From positions 32,477-96,476 of the forward strand of contig JAJDWK010000087.1 of NCBI GenBank assembly GCA_022825675.1: a stretch of DNA of 64,000 bases. Direction: 5' to 3'. This DNA comes from Anaerolineae bacterium (GTDB taxonomy: Bacteria > Chloroflexota > Anaerolineae > Aggregatilineales > Phototrophicaceae). The first letter of the stretch is position 1; each line of letters starts with the position of its first letter. Shown piece by piece: positions 36,745 through 44,429 of this stretch. The notes below the pieces were generated by a model. That model was not told where the DNA came from. It ran no database searches and worked only from the letters and a program-made list of their open reading frames with translations. Position numbers and translations under genes: made by a program.

Positions 36745-37575
36745 TCAGCGTATGCCGCTGCGCGCGAAGCTCTCGACAAATTGCCGCTGAAAGAGCAAAA
36801 AGAGCAGCACCAAAGGACTGATGACAATCAAAGTGCCCGCCATCAACTGCCCATAGAATGCGCCTTGATCGGTAGTTTTGATGAGCTTGTTCAGCCCAAC
36901 TGTCAGCGGGCGGATCTCTTCAGAGCGGGTGATGATGAAGGGCCAGAGGAACTCGTTCCAATGCGCGCTGACGGAAACCAGAGAAAAGGCGAGATAGGCG
37001 GGAATCGCGTTGGGCACATAGACATTTCGCAGCACTTGAAACAGGTTGGCACCGTCAATGCGCGCCGCTTCTTCCAGCTCGATAGGCACTTCGCGGAAGG
37101 TCGCCCGCAGCAGCAGCACGCCAAATGCCGAGCCCCAATAGGGCATCATCAAGGCGACGCGGGTATCAAACAGCCCGAGAGTGTGAATCATGCGGAAGTT
37201 TGGCACCAGCAAAACGCCAGAAGGAATCATCAGCTGGAGCATGAGTATCAGCAATAGCAGGCTGCGCCCGGCAAAGCGCATGCGCGCAAAAGCATAGGCG
37301 GCGCCAGTGACGGTGATGAGCTGCACCGCCAATGTCCCGCCGACGAAGGCAATGCTGTTGAGGTAATGCAGCCCCCAGGGCGCGATGGCGATAGCGCGCT
37401 CGAAATTGTCGAGCGTAATCTCGCTGCCGAAGAATATATTGCCTTTGGTGACGGGCTCAACCTCGGGGCGCAGGCTGACCAGCAGGGTGAAAACCAGCGG
37501 GATGAGAAATGCCACCGCTATCGCTATCTTCACGCTGTTGACAAGCGCGTTGATGCGGCGATTCTCCGGGTTCAT
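36745..37575 (-). CDS. Sugar ABC transporter permease, MalG type
   Basis: 276 aa, six membrane segments. The EAA loop EEAARIDGANLFQVLRNVYV docks the ATPase. It pairs with the MalF-type permease just upstream (stop and start overlap by four bases). The ATPase is not in the operon, as is common for CUT1 importers that share one MsmK-like subunit. Substrate is probably an oligosaccharide or glycerol phosphodiester. Confidence 0.93.
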   Translation of the reverse strand: MNPENRRINALVNSVKIAIAVAFLIPLVFTLLVSLRPEVEPVTKGNIFFGSEITLDNFERAIAIAPWGLHYLNSIAFVGGTLAVQLITVTGAAYAFARMRFAGRSLLLLILMLQLMIPSGVLLVPNFRMIHTLGLFDTRVALMMPYWGSAFGVLLLRATFREVPIELEEAARIDGANLFQVLRNVYVPNAIPAYLAFSLVSVSAHWNEFLWPFIITRSEEIRPLTVGLNKLIKTTDQGAFYGQLMAGTLIVISPLVLLFLLFQRQFVESFARSGIR

Positions 37576-38492
37576 CGGTCGCTCTCTTCGCGCTCAAAGA
37601 GCAGAAAATTGCTCAAGGTGAAGGTCAAGACGACGCCGATAAGCACAAGCGTCATCGCGTTGACATAGCCCCAGTTGCGCCGTTCCGAGATATTTTCGAA
37701 TATCAGATAGAGCAGCAGGTTGGCGCTGTCGGCGGGACCGCCCTCGCCCAGCGCCTGCAATTGTTCGACAGTCTGGAAAGCGAAAGTGAAGGCGACCACG
37801 ATGACAAAAAGCAGGGTGCGGCGCAGCAGCGGCAGCGTGAGCAATGTCAACTGCTGGCGCGCGCCGGCACCATCCAGCGCCGCCGCCTCATAGATGTCGC
37901 GGGGGATATTCTGCAAACCCGCCAGGAAAAATATCATGAAATAGCCGGCTTGCTTCCAAATGTTGATGATGATGACCGACATCAAAACCAGGTTGCGGTC
38001 GCCCAGCCAGTTCACTCCCGGGTGCCCGAAGCTTTTCAGTACGGCGTTTGCCAAGCCGATGCTGTCAGAATAGATGAAGGACCAGATGCTCGCCGCCCCA
38101 ATCAGCGGCAAGAGCGCGGGATAAAATACAGCGAAGCGCCAAAGCCCCAGCAGCGGCTGCGGGTGCTGCAGCATCAGCGCCAGCATGAGGCCCAGCGGCA
38201 CGCCAATGCCGACAGTCGCCAGCGCAAAAACTATCGTATTGCGAAAGCTGCGCGTGAAGCGCGCCCCCATGTAATGCGCCGGGTCAAAAATATCGCGGAA
38301 ATTATCAAAGCCCACAAATTCGGGCGGTTTGCCCGCGGCGTTAAGCCCGCGGGCGGGCTTGTACAAGCTGTCGTTGACCGTGCGGATGGCGGGCAGGACA
38401 TTAAACATCAAGACGAGCAGCAGCGTGGGCGCGATGAGCAGGTAAGGCTGCAAGCTGAGAAGTAACGGTTTCCGCGGCGGGGAGATGCGCAT
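37572..38492 (-). CDS. Sugar ABC transporter permease, MalF type
   Basis: 306 aa from ATG 38492. A longer start at 38591 would overlap the binding-protein gene by 29 bases and add a polar tail, so the shorter form is preferred; neither has a strong binding site. First membrane segment LLIAPTLLLVLMFNVLPAI, later the EAA loop DIYEAAALDGAGARQQLTLL. Works with the MalG-type protein as the heterodimeric channel. Confidence 0.9.
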   Translation of the reverse strand: MRISPPRKPLLLSLQPYLLIAPTLLLVLMFNVLPAIRTVNDSLYKPARGLNAAGKPPEFVGFDNFRDIFDPAHYMGARFTRSFRNTIVFALATVGIGVPLGLMLALMLQHPQPLLGLWRFAVFYPALLPLIGAASIWSFIYSDSIGLANAVLKSFGHPGVNWLGDRNLVLMSVIIINIWKQAGYFMIFFLAGLQNIPRDIYEAAALDGAGARQQLTLLTLPLLRRTLLFVIVVAFTFAFQTVEQLQALGEGGPADSANLLLYLIFENISERRNWGYVNAMTLVLIGVVLTFTLSNFLLFEREESDR

Positions 38493-38562
38493 GCGCTTTG
38501 CTGCAGCCAGCTTCTGGGGAGGGCAAGCATGAGGGCGCGCGCTGCCGCGCGCCCCCTGGACA

Positions 38563-39864
38563 TTATTGATATTCGGCGAGGATACTGTCAATCTGCGCTT
38601 GCGCCGCGTCCATCGCCGCTTGTGCGTCTTCCGCTTCGCCGGTCAAAATGCTCTCCAAAGTGCCGTTGATGATGCCTTGAATCGTGATAGTAGCGTAGCT
38701 GGAGAATTCCTTCGCCGCAAACTGCAGCTGATCCCGCGCGACGCCATACTGCGGGTATTGCATCGCCAGCGATGCCAGCGGCTCCGTCTCCCAGGCGGTC
38801 GCATTGGCGGCGATATAGCCAGTGGTCGCGCCCCAATCGGCTTGAATCTCTGGCGAGGACAGGAACTGCACCCAGCTCCAAATCGCTTCCAATTCCGCTT
38901 GAGATTTGCTGCCGTCATCGAAGATGTACAAGTTGCCGCCGCCGGTGGGCGAGCCGTAGCCGGTGCCATCTTCGCCCGCGGGACCGCTGGGCAAGTACCA
39001 GACGCCCACTTCAAAATCCGCGCCACTGAGGATGCGGGTCAGATTGCCGGTGGTGTGATAAATCATCGCCGCTTGCCCCGCGAGGAAAGCGGTCGGCGTA
39101 TCGCCCCAGGCGGCGCCGCCGGCTGGTCCCACGCCCAGGTCTGTGCCCAGCGAGCGCAGAAATTCGACAGCGGCGACCGCTTCGGGGCTGTTGAAATAGA
39201 CTTCGGTCGGGTCATCGCCCACAATATTCTGCCCATAAGCGATGGCAAAACTTTGATACATCCAAATCGGGAAGCCGCCCGCAACCGGCACCAGCAGCCC
39301 GTCGCGGTCTTCAGTCGTGAGAGCCTGCGCGATTTCGACCAGCTCGGCATTGTTGCTGGGCGGCGCGTCAAAACCGGCTTCCGCCAGCAAATCGGCATTG
39401 TAATACAATATCGGCGTGCTGCGCTGGAAGGGAATCGACCAGACATTGCCCGCTTCGTCCGCGCCATTTGCCAGCAAGGCGGGGAAGAAATCGTTGATGT
39501 AAGCGTCGCCCATGTCCATAGCGTCAATGAATTGCTGCGCCGGGACGATATAGCCCTCTTCGGCGAAGCTGTACAGGTCAATCGACAGCATCACCGCCAC
39601 ATCGGGTCCCGCGCCACCGCCTTGCAGCTCCGTCAGGATGGTGTTGCGCGTATCGGTATAGCTGCCGGTGAAAACGGGGTTGACGCTGATGCCGGCGTTT
39701 TGCTCTTCAAACATATCGGCATAGCGCTGGAAAATGCCCTCGGCATCGTTGGCGGTGGCGGAGGGGAAATAGAAATCGATGACGATGTCGTCTTGCGCCT
39801 GCGCCGCCCCAAGCAGCAATAGCGCCATCAATGCAAACAGAACTGCTACTGCGCGTATATTCAT
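38563..39864 (-). CDS. Sugar ABC transporter substrate-binding protein
   Basis: 433 aa. Type I signal peptide (1-23, cut after AAQA) with no lipobox, unusual for a monoderm where such proteins are normally lipid-anchored. The mature part resembles UgpB/MalE-type cluster D binding proteins: a YADMFEEQNAGISVNPVFTG start, GPDVAVMLSIDLYSFAEEG and the hinge PFQRSTPILYYN. First gene of the importer operon. GAGCGAGG precedes the start; a strong promoter lies about 50 bp upstream. Confidence 0.93.
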   Translation of the reverse strand: MNIRAVAVLFALMALLLLGAAQAQDDIVIDFYFPSATANDAEGIFQRYADMFEEQNAGISVNPVFTGSYTDTRNTILTELQGGGAGPDVAVMLSIDLYSFAEEGYIVPAQQFIDAMDMGDAYINDFFPALLANGADEAGNVWSIPFQRSTPILYYNADLLAEAGFDAPPSNNAELVEIAQALTTEDRDGLLVPVAGGFPIWMYQSFAIAYGQNIVGDDPTEVYFNSPEAVAAVEFLRSLGTDLGVGPAGGAAWGDTPTAFLAGQAAMIYHTTGNLTRILSGADFEVGVWYLPSGPAGEDGTGYGSPTGGGNLYIFDDGSKSQAELEAIWSWVQFLSSPEIQADWGATTGYIAANATAWETEPLASLAMQYPQYGVARDQLQFAAKEFSSYATITIQGIINGTLESILTGEAEDAQAAMDAAQAQIDSILAEYQ

Positions 39865-39910
39865 TGCCTCGCTCCTAATCTGGACTTTACGAAACTTCGC
39901 TCACAGCTGG

Positions 39911-39939
39911 AGTATAGTTAGCGGCAGGGGAAAATGCAA
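39911..39939 (-). promoter_or_regulatory. Promoter of the sugar ABC importer operon
   Basis: On the minus strand TTGCAT (39939-39934) and TATACT (39916-39911) with a 17-bp spacer. The leader to the binding-protein gene is about 40 nt. Confidence 0.7.
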
Positions 39940-39960
39940 AATGCCGCCGAAATATCGGCG

Positions 39961-39993
39961 CAAAACAAACATGGCGGCTAAGGTTTAGCCGCC
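39961..39993 (-). terminator. Terminator of the ABC exporter operon
   Basis: On the minus strand a 9-bp perfect stem GGCGGCTAA/TTAGCCGCC (39993-39985 with 39981-39973), 3-nt loop, then a T-rich run (ATGTTTGTTTTG). It ends the exporter transcript ahead of the importer promoter. Confidence 0.75.
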
Positions 39994-40017
39994 GTGAGTG
40001 TGCACTGCAAGCGCCAC

Positions 40018-40827
40018 TTAGATGCCGATATCCCGCTGTTGATAGCGGTACATTGAAGCCAAGAGCAGGACGGCTGACAGCAGCGTAAAGCCGGCGATAT
40101 GCGTCCAGTTGAAGCCCTGGTTCAAGAGGTCGCCGGTGTTGTAATAGGTCAAGAAGGAGACGATGCCGATGGTCTCCGCAACGGTACCTTCGGCGGCGGT
40201 GCCGATAGTTTGCAGCATATAACTGACGATGACAAAAGCGGTTATCAGCCCCAGCGCCACTTGCCGCCGGCGCGCAAGCACGCCGATGAACAGGGTCGCC
40301 GCCATGACAAAAATCATCAGCGGGATGAGATAGAAAGTAACCTCCGCCAGCCGCGCCACATCAAGCTCCACGCCGCCCAGCACCGCGCCGAGGTGCAAAC
40401 CCAGATATATCAGCAGGACAACGCCAATGATGCTGACGCCATAAGCGAGGAATTTCTCAATTATCACGCGCCCGCGCTCCAGCGGCAGGCTGAGCACAGC
40501 GTCCATCACGCCCGAATCTTCATCGTTGGCGGTGATGCGCATGCCCATCACCACGGGGTAGACGGCGAAAATCAGCGCCGACTTGCCAAAGAAGCCGATG
40601 GCGACGAAGCCTTCGTTGGTGGCGAAGATTTCCAACTCCTCGCCGACGCCCACCAGCGCCAGGATGAAGGGCGGGAAGCTCTCCAGCAATTCGCGCATTT
40701 GCTGCATATCAAAAAGCGGCACCATTATCACGACCAGCAAGCCCAATGCCGCCAAGCCGATGCCCCAATAGACCATTTGCTTCCAGGTCTGTCGGTAAGT
40801 TTCCAGGAAAACTGAACCAATCATCAC
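40018..40827 (-). CDS. ABC-2 type exporter membrane subunit (paralogue 1)
   Basis: 269 aa, six membrane segments, one per hydrophobic block from about residue 18 on. Shares with the next gene ETYRQTWKQMVYWGIG-like openings, ITANDEDSG, DAVLSLPLERGRVI and the closing RDIGI. It should form a heterodimer with that protein, energised by the ATPase at 41640. Cargo unknown; lipid, antibiotic or lantibiotic export are all seen in the family. Confidence 0.88.
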   Translation of the reverse strand: MMIGSVFLETYRQTWKQMVYWGIGLAALGLLVVIMVPLFDMQQMRELLESFPPFILALVGVGEELEIFATNEGFVAIGFFGKSALIFAVYPVVMGMRITANDEDSGVMDAVLSLPLERGRVIIEKFLAYGVSIIGVVLLIYLGLHLGAVLGGVELDVARLAEVTFYLIPLMIFVMAATLFIGVLARRRQVALGLITAFVIVSYMLQTIGTAAEGTVAETIGIVSFLTYYNTGDLLNQGFNWTHIAGFTLLSAVLLLASMYRYQQRDIGI

Positions 40828-40833
40828 GCGCTC

Positions 40834-41640
40834 CTACAAGCCGATATCACGGCTATCAAACATTTTGACGGACACCAGGAAGCCTATAGCGACAATGATG
40901 AGCAGGGCACCGGCGCCGGCAGGGTCATGAGTGCCGAGCACGATGTCTTCCCCCCCCGCGTGGCTGAAGTAAGACAGTTGCTGCATGAGATCGGCGATGG
41001 CGCCGCTGGCAGCCGCGCCGATGAGATTGAAGAGGAAGCTGGCGACCACAAAGGCGGCGGCTAAGGCGATTGCCACGGCGCGCCGCCGCAGAACTGCCGC
41101 CAACAAGCAGGTTACCGTCATCACCAGCAGGGTGCCCGGATACAAATTGAGCATGCTGAGCAGCACGACGCCGGTGTCCGCCGCCGGGCTGAAGAGCGCC
41201 ATCGCGCCCAGCGTCAACGCCGCCGTGAACAGCAGGATGCCCAGCCCCAAAAGGGCATAGGCGATCCAGCGCTCCATCAGGAAAGTGGCGCGCGAAATCG
41301 GCAGGGACAGCAGCACATCCAGGTTGCCGGAATTCTCGTCGTTGGCGGTGATGTTCAAGCCCGCCATCACCGCGAAAATCGACAAAAAGATGATGACTTC
41401 GGAAACGAATATCGAGACGAACCAGCCCTCGGTCGACGAGAACAATTCCAGCGAGCTGGCACCAAACGCCTGCAGCATCGCCGGCGGCATCGACTCAAAC
41501 AGGCTCGCATAGCCCTGCACAATATCAGCGTCCGAGCCGATGAAAACGATATAAACGCCCAGCAGCCCCATGCCAAATCCCCAATAGAGGATCTGTTTCC
41601 AAGCGCTGCGCAAGGTATTGCCGAGTACGATGCCTGCCAT
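40834..41640 (-). CDS. ABC-2 type exporter membrane subunit (paralogue 2)
   Basis: 268 aa, six membrane segments. LRSAWKQILYWGFGMGLLGV, ITANDENSGNLDVLLSLPIS and the end FDSRDIGL mirror the neighbouring subunit, so the pair arose by tandem duplication. Its start codon overlaps the ATPase stop by one base, and six bases separate it from the other subunit, so all three are coupled. Confidence 0.88.
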   Translation of the reverse strand: MAGIVLGNTLRSAWKQILYWGFGMGLLGVYIVFIGSDADIVQGYASLFESMPPAMLQAFGASSLELFSSTEGWFVSIFVSEVIIFLSIFAVMAGLNITANDENSGNLDVLLSLPISRATFLMERWIAYALLGLGILLFTAALTLGAMALFSPAADTGVVLLSMLNLYPGTLLVMTVTCLLAAVLRRRAVAIALAAAFVVASFLFNLIGAAASGAIADLMQQLSYFSHAGGEDIVLGTHDPAGAGALLIIVAIGFLVSVKMFDSRDIGL

Positions 41641-42569
41641 TAGACCTTCTCCTTATCGCTATAGAAGGCGAGGAAGATGTCCTCCAGCGTCGGCTCTTCA
41701 ATGCGCAGCAGCTCCACATATCCCGCGCCGAGCTCACGCAAGAGCGGGTCAAAATCCCCGACCAGGCGCAAGTCCAGCCGTCTGCCATGCACGGCCACAT
41801 CGCTGACCTGCGGCATGCCCGCCAAACGCTCGCGCAGTTCCGGCGGCACTGCCTCGCGGTAGCTCACTTCAATGTGATGGAACTCCACCTGCGTCAAGCC
41901 TTCGACGCTCTCGACCGCCTTTAAGTCGCCATCGCGCAAGATGCCGACGCGGTCGCAGATGGCTTGCACCTCGCTCAACACATGGGAGGATAAGAACACC
42001 GTTTTCCCGCGTTGGCGATATTCGTTCATCATCTCGTGGAAAGTCTGCTGCACCAGCGGGTCCAGCCCGTTTGTCGGCTCATCGAGAATCAGCAGCTCCG
42101 GGTCGTGCATCAGCGCCAGGACCAAACCCAGCTTGCGTTTGTTGCCGGACGAGAGATCGCGCACCCGTTTTGTCGTATCCAGCTCCAGCCGCTCGGCGAT
42201 CTTCTCCGCCTGTTTGAGGATGCCATCAGCATCGCCGCGCACATTGGCGACAAAATTGATGATTTGTTTGCCGCTGCGCCCTTCCCACAGGCTGAGCTCG
42301 CCCGGCAGGAAGCCGATGCGCCGGTGAATGTCCACGCTCTTGGCGCGGATATCGTCGCCGAAGATTGTCGCCGCGCCCGCGCTGGGGCGGATTAAATCCA
42401 GCAGCAGGCGGATGGTTGTCGTCTTGCCCGCGCCATTAGGACCGAGATAGCCAAAAATCTCGCCTTGATTCACCTGCAAGTTCAGGGAATCGAGCGCCGT
42501 GGTGCTCTGCGCCCCGCTGCCATAAATTTTCGATAGCCCCCGCGTTTCAATGATGGCATTCGGGACCAT
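41640..42569 (-). CDS. ABC exporter ATPase
   Basis: 309 aa. Walker A GYLGPNGAGKTTTIRLLL, Q-loop, signature LSSGNKRKLGL (a variant of LSGGQ), Walker B LLILDEPTNGLDP and H-loop SSHVLSEVQ. The C-terminal 90 residues form a domain, often DUF4162, with RIEEPTLEDIFLAFY. First gene of the operon, behind a near-perfect promoter at 42636. Confidence 0.93.
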   Translation of the reverse strand: MVPNAIIETRGLSKIYGSGAQSTTALDSLNLQVNQGEIFGYLGPNGAGKTTTIRLLLDLIRPSAGAATIFGDDIRAKSVDIHRRIGFLPGELSLWEGRSGKQIINFVANVRGDADGILKQAEKIAERLELDTTKRVRDLSSGNKRKLGLVLALMHDPELLILDEPTNGLDPLVQQTFHEMMNEYRQRGKTVFLSSHVLSEVQAICDRVGILRDGDLKAVESVEGLTQVEFHHIEVSYREAVPPELRERLAGMPQVSDVAVHGRRLDLRLVGDFDPLLRELGAGYVELLRIEEPTLEDIFLAFYSDKEKV

Positions 42570-42635
42570 TAAACACTCCTCGCTACCTGGTTTCGCTGGG
42601 CTGCGGCGCAGTTTCCCGCCGCAATCCTAAACTTG

Positions 42636-42665
42636 ATTATAGTCCGCACCCGTTATGCCTGTCAA
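42636..42665 (-). promoter_or_regulatory. Promoter of the ABC exporter operon
   Basis: On the minus strand a perfect TTGACA (42665-42660) and a perfect TATAAT (42641-42636) are 18 bp apart. It is the strongest match to consensus in the window. Confidence 0.8.
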
Positions 42666-42717
42666 CGAAATGCTCGTTCGCCAGCGCGCCACTTAGCCCC
42701 AATTATTGGGGTATGCG

Positions 42718-44136
42718 TCACGGCGCGGGGATGACTTCGGCACCGCCTAAATAGCCGCGCAGCGCCTGCGGAATGGTAACGCTGCCATCAGCCCGCTGAT
42801 AATTCTCGAGCAGCGCAATAATGACGCGGGGGGTCGCCAGCCCGCTGCCATTCAAAGTATGCAGGAAGCGCGATTTGCGGCTGCCCTGCGGGTAATAGCG
42901 CAGCATAGCCCGCCGCGCCTGGAAGGCTTCCGTATTGCTGCAGGAGCTGACTTCCAGCCATTCGCCGCAGCCCGGCGACCACATCTCGACATCGTATTTC
43001 TTGCTGGCGCTGAAGCCCAAATCGCCAGTAACAATTTCCAGGCGGCGGTAGGGGATTTCGAGCTGCGCGCAAAGCGCTTCCGCTTGCCGCGTCATCGCCT
43101 CCAAGATGTCATAGCTGTTTTCGGGCTGGGCAAAGGCGAACATTTCCACCTTCTCAAATTGATGCACCCGCTTGATGCCGCGGACATCGCGCCCGGCGCT
43201 GGCTTTTTCGCTGCGGAAACAAGGCGTATGCGCCACATATTTCAGCGGCAGCGCCGCTTCTTCCAGGATTTCGCCGCGGTGCATATTGGCGATGGCGACT
43301 TCCGCCGTAGGCAGCAGGAACTTGTCTTCCCCCGCCAAGCCATAGACCGTGTCTTGAAATTTGGGGAACTGCGCCGAGCCGTAGAGCATCTCGCCATAAA
43401 CAATGTAGGGCAGGTAGAGCTCGCTATAGCCGTCGCCTCGCGCCGCATCCAGGAAGAAGCTGATGAGCGCCCGCTGCAAGCGCGCCCCCCAATTTTTAAG
43501 CACATAATAGCGGCTGCCGGACAGCTTGACGCCGCGCTCAAAGTCGATGATGCCCAGCGCTGGTCCCAGCTCCCAATGTGGCTTTGGCTCAAAGTCGAAT
43601 TCGCGTAATGCGCCGCGCATTTCGCCCGCGATGTTCTGGTCTTCGCTTTCAAAGACGGGCACCGAGGCATGCGGCAGGTTGGGCAGCCACAGCATATTCT
43701 CGCTCAATTCCGCTTCAATGGCGGCGATTCTGTCAAAGCCCGCGCCGATGCCATCTCCCAAAGCGCGCAGCTCGTTGATGAGCGCCGCGAATGCTTCTTG
43801 GGCAGGCGCCGCATCCGCGCCCGGCAGGGGGCTGCTGCCATCTAATTGGGCGCAGGCGCGTTCATACTCCTTTTCGCTGATGGCGGCGGCAGCCGCCTGC
43901 GCGCGCGCCGCTTTTTCGGCGTCGCTCAGGGCTTTGCTGCCGCGCAATTTGCCCATCGCCCGGTTGAGCCGATTGCGCGCCGCCTGCGCCGTTTCCGTTT
44001 CTGTCCGCGCCGCGCGCCGCTGGGCATCCAGTTCCAAAATGCGGTCAATGCGCCCGCGCGCCTCAGCATCGTTGAGCTTGCTCATCTGTTCTTTGACCCA
44101 ATCCGGCTGCGCCCGGATCAATGCGATATCAAGCAT
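42718..44136 (-). CDS. serS: Seryl-tRNA synthetase
   Basis: 472 aa. Class II synthetase. The N-terminal coiled-coil arm (about 30-115) grips the long variable arm of tRNA-Ser. Motif 2 is in TPCFRSEKASAGRDVRGI, with HQFEKVEMF; motif 3 lies in SGLATPRVIIALLENYQ. The arm is slightly longer than usual. Third gene after lysS and the small membrane protein on the same strand. Confidence 0.96.
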   Translation of the reverse strand: MLDIALIRAQPDWVKEQMSKLNDAEARGRIDRILELDAQRRAARTETETAQAARNRLNRAMGKLRGSKALSDAEKAARAQAAAAAISEKEYERACAQLDGSSPLPGADAAPAQEAFAALINELRALGDGIGAGFDRIAAIEAELSENMLWLPNLPHASVPVFESEDQNIAGEMRGALREFDFEPKPHWELGPALGIIDFERGVKLSGSRYYVLKNWGARLQRALISFFLDAARGDGYSELYLPYIVYGEMLYGSAQFPKFQDTVYGLAGEDKFLLPTAEVAIANMHRGEILEEAALPLKYVAHTPCFRSEKASAGRDVRGIKRVHQFEKVEMFAFAQPENSYDILEAMTRQAEALCAQLEIPYRRLEIVTGDLGFSASKKYDVEMWSPGCGEWLEVSSCSNTEAFQARRAMLRYYPQGSRKSRFLHTLNGSGLATPRVIIALLENYQRADGSVTIPQALRGYLGGAEVIPAP

Positions 44137-44190
44137 GGTCTCTCTCCGTGAGTGTCTCTTCGTCAGGAATGTGATGCTATTGTGTCGCTG

Positions 44191-44239
44191 CCATGCGCCG
44201 TAGGCAAGGTCGCCCCTGCCCGCTCGCGACGGCGCATGG
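44191..44239. repeat. 11-bp inverted repeat in the serS leader
   Basis: CCATGCGCCGT (44191-44201) and ACGGCGCATGG (44229-44239) are perfect complements around 27 bases. It lies between the small membrane protein gene and serS. No T-tract follows on either strand; it may be an RNA stem in the serS leader. Confidence 0.5.
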
Positions 44240-44241
44240 CG

Positions 44242-44424
44242 CTAAGACGAAGAAGCGGGGGAATCGGCGGCGGCTTCATGCTGCTCGCGCGTCCAGGCGG
44301 GCGCGTCAGCGGGCGGCGGCAGGCGCAAATCCCGGCGGAAGCGCCGCCATGCCAGCGCCAAGCCCAAGGCGATGTTGGCAAGCACGAGAAAATCAAACAC
44401 TTGCGGCGTCAGCCAGTCTATCAT
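44242..44424 (-). CDS. Small membrane protein between lysS and serS
   Basis: 60 aa. One membrane segment (about 10-26, VFDFLVLANIALGLALA) followed by basic RRFRRDLR and a Pro/Ala/Ser tail, so the C-terminus should be cytosolic. It begins six bases after the lysS stop, which argues for a real coupled gene, though the binding site is weak. I do not recognise it. Confidence 0.5.
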   Translation of the reverse strand: MIDWLTPQVFDFLVLANIALGLALAWRRFRRDLRLPPPADAPAWTREQHEAAADSPASSS

Positions 44425-44429
44425 CAGCG

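Noticed and set aside
38566..39822. A 418-codon plus-strand frame opposite the sugar-binding protein
   Set aside because: It mirrors a gene with a signal peptide and clear family motifs; the shadow shows no family features.
42696..42711. A terminator for serS at CCCCAAT/ATTGGGG
   Set aside because: The 7-bp stem has only a one-base loop and no T-tract on the minus strand.
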